This document shows, piece after piece, positions 58,158-64,000 of a DNA stretch of 64,000 nt (the stretch's first letter is position 1; every line of letters begins with the position of its first letter). The notes under the pieces are model-generated. The model ran no database searches. It worked only from the letters and a program-made list of their open reading frames with translations, and was not told where the DNA came from. The DNA lies in the NCBI RefSeq assembly GCF_052857255.1, contig NC_135497.1:115908294-115972293 (forward strand). The letters are read 5' to 3'. Position numbers and translations under genes: made by a program. Source of the DNA: Amblyomma americanum. Its lineage: Eukaryota; Arthropoda; Arachnida; Ixodida; Ixodidae.

Positions 58158-58357
58158 AATTTCATAACTCATGGCTAGGTGGCTTGAGCCATCGCCCGAT
58201 TTAAAGGGTTCTGCCGTATCCATCCATCCATCCATTCGAAAGCGGGGCGCGAGGTAGCTGCAGGCGACGCAGCTGGGCTCATGCGGAGAGCCGCGGTCGC
58301 TGCACGGCGGCACTGTCTATCTGATTCTAAGGCTTTGGCTATTTCACCCTAACTGCG

Positions 58358-58672
58358 TAATAATAATAATTGGTTTTGGGGGAAAGGAAATGGCGCTGTA
58401 TCTGTCTCATATATCGTTGGACACCTGAACCGCGCCGTAAGGGAAGGGACAAGGGAGGAAGTGAAAGAAGAAGGGAAGAAGGAGGTGCCGTAGTGGAGGG
58501 CTCCGGAATAATTTCGACCACCTGGGGATCTTTAACGTGCACTGACATCGCACAGCACACGGGCGCCTTAGCGTTTTGCCTCCCATGAAAACGCAGCCAC
58601 CGCGGTCGGGTTCGAACCTGGGAACTCCGGATCAGTAGCCGAGCGCCCTAACCAGTGAGCCACCGCGGCGGG
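58358..58672 (-). mobile_element. tRNA-derived SINE (type A), full-length
   Basis: The head with B box (gggttcgaacct), the core and the (TTA)n tail are all present on the minus strand. It inserted 120 bp downstream of the LINE end. Confidence 0.85.
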
Positions 58673-58689
58673 ACAGCTTGAAAATGAAA

Positions 58690-58893
58690 ATTCGTTTTTG
58701 AGGAAAGCAAATGGCGCAGTGACAGTCCCACTTATCTCGCTGGTCACCCGAACCGCGCCGTAAGGAAGGGATAAAGGAGGAAGTGAAAAAAGAAAGGAAG
58801 AAAGAAATGCCGCAGGGGAGGGCTCCGGATTAGCACACGGACGCCTTCTGCGTTTCGCCTCCATCGAAACGCGACCGTCACGGTCGTGCCTCA
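58690..58893 (-). repeat. SINE type A, diverged, core deleted
   Basis: The minus-strand tail region is clear ('ccctccttt/ggcgcggttcgggtgacc'). A deletion removes most of the shared core, and the tRNA head is reduced. It is older than the neighbouring copy. Confidence 0.65.
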
Positions 58894-59260
58894 TGTCATT
58901 TACTGTACGTGTGTGTACCCTGAGAACGCGAGCGTCCGCGCGCCGCCCTAGAGCGACATGCGAAACTTAGTGGAAGCCCGCTCTGCCGCATCGCCTCTGT
59001 TTGGTGCGCGCTTGCATCATGCCATTGAGCGCCTTGCACGCTTTTTGCTCGAGCGAGGCCCGCTGGCAGTCTCGCTACCGTAGTCTTTTGTGCGCTACCT
59101 TAATTGTTGCCTCTGCCTTTTGTGGTCCTCGGCTGTGCATCACGTCCGCCCCACAATATACTGTATTTCTTGCTGTTCGAAGGTGTATAATCATGAATTA
59201 AGGGACCGAAGCTCTTACAGCTTTTTCGATACTCGAAGCCCCTCTGTCGCTTTGAAACAC

Positions 59261-59462
59261 AAAAGGCGCCCGTGTGCTGTTCGATTTCTGTGCACGTTAA
59301 AGACCCCCAGGCGGTTGAAATTACTCCGGAGACCTCCACTACGGCACCTCTTTCTTTCTTCTTTTACTCCCTCCTTTATCCCTTCCCTTACGGCGGGTTC
59401 GGGTGTCCACTGAGATATATGAGCCAGTTACTGCGTCATTCCCTTTCCTCAAAAGCAATTTT
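59261..59462 (+). repeat. SINE type A, 5' truncated
   Basis: It starts in the core (ggcgcccgtgtgctg) and runs through the pyrimidine tail. The head is missing. Confidence 0.75.
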
Positions 59463-59469
59463 TTTTCTC

Positions 59470-60390
59470 GTATATTTCTTTTGACAGCAGTGTATAGAAA
59501 GCAGTAAGAAAATTGTATCAACTTCCTATCAACAAATATTATAATATACGCTCGGCTAAGAGACTGTGACTGCTAATAATTGTTTCATGTCCAAGGTTGC
59601 TTAAGTTGCTTCAACCTGTTAGACTGCAGTACTTAATTTAGGCATATTTTCGCATGAAAAAACTTTCTCTCGGTTTCTATTATATTTCTACTGACAACAG
59701 TACATAGAAAGCAGTAAGAAAATTGTACCAACTTCCTGCCAACAAATGCTAATAGAATATGCTAGGCTAAGAAAATGTGATTGCTAATATTTATTTCGTG
59801 TTCAAGGTTGCTTTAATAGCTTTAATTGAAGTGTTCGGCTATAGTACATGCTTATTTTAGGCTTTTATTCTCATGACCAAACGTGTTTTTTCGGTTTCCA
59901 GTATCTTTTTTCCCTCACAACAGTGAATAGAAAGCAATCAAAAAAATTTATTAAAATAGAATATCTTCAGTATTGAAAACGCTTTTCTATACCCTGATTT
60001 GATACCGAATGAATTTGCTGCGAAAAACGCTGGACGCTTTTCCATATAGGGAAATTGTTAACTAGCTGCAGCAGATTTCACTGGGCACTCAAGTAAGATG
60101 TCACGGTTATGCGAACCCCATGCAGTTTGTTCACTCATTTCTCTCGATGTGTCCAACTGCACCAGTATTTTCTAGTAACATTCTATTGACAGGAGTATAT
60201 ACAGAGGAGTAACGTTCTACTACCTTTTTATTAACAAACGTGCATAGAATGTAAAAATTATTTTCTAGTAGCTTTCTACTGACAGGAGTACATACAAGGA
60301 AGTAACTTTCTACGAACTTTCTATCAACAATTGTTGATAGAATGTAAAACTATCTACAAGGTTACTAGAGTACATAGAATGTTAATACAA
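59470..60390 (+). repeat. Satellite-like array (units of about 215 bp, then about 95 bp)
   Basis: 'atagaaagcagtaagaaaatt' recurs near 59496, 59706 and, diverged, 59927. Downstream, 'ctgacaggagtacatac' type units recur near 60190 and 60285. A perfect inverted element 'ctatcaacaattgttgatag' lies at 60329-60348. Confidence 0.6.
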
Positions 60391-61375
60391 ATTGATAGCC
60401 ATTGTTGTAAGGGATTGCACCTCCTCGCTGACTGCCAGCGGCACAGTAGCCCGGCGAAAACGCACTAAGGGCATCGTTACTGCCAGTAGACTTACGGCAG
60501 CTCACCGCTACGCTATATACCTCGCTGCAGCTCGCTGCATCAAGCCGAACACTTACGCCAGTCGAAATGCGGGAATCCGATGAAAAGCTTGAAAGCCTAA
60601 CTCGGCCGAACTGCCAGGTTTGGGGAAAGAAGCGACATTTCCCTTCTCGTGGTTATGGTAGTCGGAAGGCTGACACAGTCTTCGGCCGAAATAACTTTAA
60701 ATGGTTTCATTGTTTATTTTATTTATTTTGACCTGACAGCAAAGATTGATGCCTGACTGCGACGTCGGCTACTCTTTTTCACATATTACAAGAAATCGTC
60801 TGACCTGATGTCATAAAGCTTAAGAAAACGCAACACACAAAACACAACATAGAGAGCTCAGTGCACATGTCAGAAATGTTGCCGCTGACATTTCTGTCTT
60901 GTGCACATACGCTTCGACTGTCTCTCTAATGAAGTAAGTGGTTTCTTTATTTCGTAGTCCCTGCAGCGAACGCCACGGTGTCGATCACTCTCTCTGCATG
61001 GTACCGGTGTTCACGCATGCTATCGCGGACGCAGTGACCCCTTTGGCCGATATAGACCAAACTGCAGGTGAATTGAGGGTTATTGAATAACTAACTGCGT
61101 CGGCGCGCGCCACCAGGTGCGTTCTGTGGTTCCTGCAGGTGCACGCGTTTTCCTGCTGTCGGGCAGGCTAATTGGGAGCAGAAAATGCAGGGGCCACATT
61201 GCGGAGTAGGTCGATTTTTTTTTTTTTTTCAGGGGCGAGAAAAATTACTCATGCAAGGGATTGCAGTGCGGCTTCTTTTCCTCTTTTGGAAGAACGTCAT
61301 GCGGCGAATCCTGACATTGCCGGCTCACTGCCCGTCGGGACGAGAGTCATTCACCGTTCCCATCACTTTGCGTGA

Positions 61376-61671
61376 TAATAATAATAATTTGTTTTTTGCG
61401 GAAAGGAAATGGTGCAGTATCTGTCTCATATATCGTTGGACACCTGGACCGCGCCGTAAGGGAAGGGATAAGGGAGGGAGTGAAAGAGGAAAGGAAGAAG
61501 AAGGTGCCGTAGTGGAGGGCTCCGGAATAATTTCGACCACCTGGGGATCTTTAACGTGCACTGACATCGCACAGCACACGGGCGCCTTAGCGTTCTGCCT
61601 CCATAAAAACGCAGCCGCCGCGGTCAGGTTCGAACCCGGGAACTCCGGATCAGTAGTCGAGCGCCCTAACC
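61376..61671 (-). mobile_element. tRNA-derived SINE (type A), slightly 5' truncated
   Basis: It is flanked by gcgtga (61370-61375 and 61672-61677). The B box and core are intact, but the copy stops at 'gcgccctaacc', inside the A-box region. It therefore lacks about 25 nt of the head and probably its promoter. Confidence 0.8.
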
Positions 61672-61976
61672 GCGTGAAAAATCTTGTCGAGTTGAAATAT
61701 GTGCCCTTCCAGGTTGCTAGGCAGCGATGAATGTGTGACCTCAGAATGCCGCCAATACAACGATCGAAGGAAGAGTACTGTGCGCACCCGGGCAGTAGTT
61801 TCGCCGCACATCTGTGCGGCGTGGGTGGGCGTGAGTCTCCCGACCGGCCTGCAGCCCTCTCCGGCCAGGGCGTGTATTGCGCCTGCACGGAAAATCGCTC
61901 CTCCCCAAAAAGCGCCTCAGTTTCTGTTCGTTCAAATGTGTGCTAACTTGATAAAGGTCATTTTAATAAAATCACG

Positions 61977-62190
61977 TCGCCGCGGTGGTTATGGCGCTCG
62001 GCTGCTGACCCGAAAGACGCGGGTTCGATCCCGGCCGCGGCAGTCGAATTTCGATGGAGGCGCAATTCTAGAGGCCCATGTCAGTGCACGTTAAAGAACC
62101 CCAGGTGGTCGAAATTTTCGGAGCCCTTCACTATACGGCGTCCATCATAGCCTGAGTCGCTTTGGGACGTTAAACCCGATAAAAACTAAA
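61977..62190 (+). mobile_element. tRNA-derived SINE (type B)
   Basis: The tRNA head has A-box-like 'ggtggttatggcgctcgg' and B box (gggttcgatcc). 'atttcgatggaggcg', the core 'tgtcagtgcacgttaaaga' and the type B tail 'tttgggacgttaaacccga' follow. Confidence 0.8.
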
Positions 62191-64000
62191 GTGAACAGAT
62201 AGGACGCGTATATATGGGTTCAGAGCGTTAGATGTTCGTTGAACATAACTACACCCGTAACTTGTTTAGCAGCGATACCTGTTTATACTACCTTTCCAAG
62301 TTTGCAACGGTAAGGCGTCACTCGTAGCTCAAGGCGCTAAGTCGAAGCCAGTGAGCGGCGGGTCTGTATACCGTGAAGGAAGGAATTAAGGAAGGGGTGA
62401 AAGAAGCAGAGATTTTTTAAAAAATGGACAACGTTTACTCTAGCTATCGCTGACTTTCGCGATTTATATATTAAGCGCAAACATTATCTTCTTTTTTTTT
62501 TTTCAAGAATAGAAGAAGTTACCCTTTATTTTGCCATCACGTGCGATGATCGATTTTTTTTTTTTCAGTGTCATGTTGCGAAATTCGTGCCAAGAGTGAA
62601 TTTTTGTTTTCGCGTTTTCCCTTACTCCCATGCTTGCTGTTTGAACTGTCACGCAATCGCTGCAGGTGTGTTAAGGGTAGACTTGTTTCGAAAAGGAGAA
62701 ATACCGTGTGCCGGATTAACTCGTTGCAGAAACTATACTCTTGTTCGTATACTTAGGTAAGGTAAGGTGAGGTAAGGCAAGGCAATATAAGCAAAAAATC
62801 TGCATTTCTATTCCATCTCAAGCCCAAGGTTGTCGCACAGCTTCAAGCATGCCACCGTCGCCGCAGAAATTATTTCTTCCTAAAAGTTTCCAAGGCCGCC
62901 GTCAAGCGCTCTTCCAACACTGCTCGAGTCGCGCTCTCGCGCACCTGTTTCTCGCGGGGAAACTCGCTAAGATGGCGTCGTTCACGAGTGGCACTCGCCG
63001 CTCAGATACGTCGCCACCGCTTTCCGCAGACAGGCCGCACCAAGAGCGCACATTTATCGAGACGAGAAGAGGGCGCTCGTTCTCAAATGCAAGAAGAACG
63101 GCAGATGTCAACGGCACACACCACCGCCGCTTCAAAGGTGTTGGCACAAGTCGGCAGAAGCGGAAATGATTCGCGCGGCGGAGCTCTCTCGGGACGCGAG
63201 TTTTGGGCGGGCCACTCCGCGCTCGGCGGAGTCCCATTTCTCCCTTCCTCACCACCGCCGCGCTGCTACCTACTGCGTCCTCGGAGGCGCCCTAATTTAT
63301 TTCACTGCGAATTGGCAGCAAGCGCGCAGCGCGCGTACCGCTTCCTTTTGTTGCGCCGAGGAGCGCGCTTCGAGCGAACTTGGAAGGGGGGGGGGGGGGG
63401 GGGGGGAGTAGAAAAACGAAATCTTCCATCTCGGGGGCAAGAAAAAGGGCTGTTCGACATCCCGTCTCACCTATATATAGTCTCCACGAACCAAATATAC
63501 AGCACAAAAACCAGCAGACAGCCTCCATCCCCGTTCGAACTGGTAGCGTCCGCCGCTCCCGTTTCGTCGAGATTATACGAGCATGCAGTCGATAGACGCA
63601 TCAAATGAAAAACTCGTTATACGATTCTCTCTCTGTTTCTCTTCTCCTCGGTGGTGCTGAGCGAATGAAATAAAAGAAGAAAAAGAAGAAAAGCGCACGA
63701 CACAAAAGGAGTGAGCTGTGCTCGGAGGAGTGGAGCGTTTTAGAGCTCCGCGGCGCTCTAATGTTTGTCATGCTGCGTCATAACTGGAATCGAGCCGAGT
63801 CAGCAACATTCGGCCGTCGAATGTCGCCCCGTGCGTTTGGTTTGTTCGTTTTTTTTTCGCTGCGCTCAGTTTTGTTTTCGCGAGCCCAGGCCCGGGTACG
63901 GGGAGGGAAGTTTTGATCCAGAACGATGCACACAAAGCGCGCGCGCCCTTAACTCGCTGATGCGGGAAACTTCGTGACGAAAGTGCATGCGTTCGGCACC
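62191..64000. other. Right end: CpG-rich stretch, no gene recognised
   Basis: It contains an (AGGTA)n-like run near 62757-62785, a G-tract of about 22 bases at 63386-63407, and CpG-rich DNA at 62900-63360. ORFs at 62849-63169, 62902-63255 and 62988-63608 overlap on both strands and have no recognisable domain. If the calbindin gene continues, this is still its intron. Confidence 0.4.

Larger units (their letters stand above)
56756..58236 (+). mobile_element. 5'-truncated LINE retrotransposon with 7-bp target duplication
   Basis: Bounded by cgaaagc at 56749-56755 and 58237-58243. It begins mid-RT and ends with a (CATC)n tail (58218-58235), consistent with target-primed insertion of an incomplete cDNA. 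Clade not assigned. Confidence 0.75.

Noticed and set aside
63385..63608. Glycine-run ORFs at the G-tract
   Set aside because: Poly-Gly arises solely from the homopolymer; no further coding evidence.
1..64000. CRISPR arrays, operons, bacterial mobile systems
   Set aside because: Spliced exons, SINEs, LINEs and Penelope-like elements show this is an animal genome; no regularly spaced direct repeats with unique spacers were seen.

Overview
This is a eukaryotic window, almost certainly from a hard tick (Ixodidae, probably metastriate). The evidence is a high density of tRNA-headed SINEs of the tick Ruka type, tick-style LINE and Penelope-like reverse transcriptase fragments, large introns, and invertebrate-type splice sites around conserved exons. 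Nothing prokaryotic was seen.

Two protein genes are firmly supported. (1) Three internal exons of a calbindin-32 / Cbp53E-like calcium-binding protein lie on the plus strand at 4231-4316, 22739-22828 and 41292-41378. Their phases are compatible and they are separated by two introns of about 18.4 kb. The first exon(s) must lie upstream of the window and the C-terminal exons (EF-hands 3-6) beyond 64000. (2) An intact, intronless penta-EF-hand gene (176 aa, PDCD6/peflin-like) lies on the minus strand at 1838-2368 with a polyadenylation signal just behind it. It is antisense to, and presumably inside, the upstream intron of the calbindin gene. A third intact ORF (191 aa, 45430-46005, plus) is the most intriguing object. 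It has coding-like codon use and its own AATAAA, and it is bracketed by a 34-bp inverted repeat (32/34 identical). A Penelope-like origin is my inference. A possible terminal exon of an unidentified minus-strand gene is at 55172-55327.

The rest is intron and intergenic DNA full of mobile-element debris. From 1 to 20 kb there is an inverted pair of a SINE-like repeat (7838-8744) and a LINE RNase H remnant (10.3-10.8 kb). From 20 to 36 kb there are two solo-LTR-like copies of one family. The second (32909-35622) is a nest: a Penelope-like element with about 68-bp terminal inverted repeats and a 9-bp target duplication sits in it, and so does a chimeric retrocopy whose 5' part is a U2 snRNA pseudogene. 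It lies next to a LINE RT fragment. From 39 to 46 kb there are dense SINEs, the third calbindin exon, a CpG-rich block and the 191-aa ORF unit. From 49 to 56 kb, an AT-rich stretch holds a 152-bp fold-back element directly beside a 2.2-kb giant imperfect hairpin with a smaller hairpin nested inside it. From 56 to 64 kb there is a 5'-truncated LINE with target duplication and (CATC)n tail, more SINEs, a satellite-like array (59.5-60.4 kb) and a CpG-rich right end.

The genes do not form a pathway. Two are EF-hand calcium sensors that happen to be neighbours; the others are mobile-element derived or unidentified. Identities rest on motif recognition only; no database search was run.
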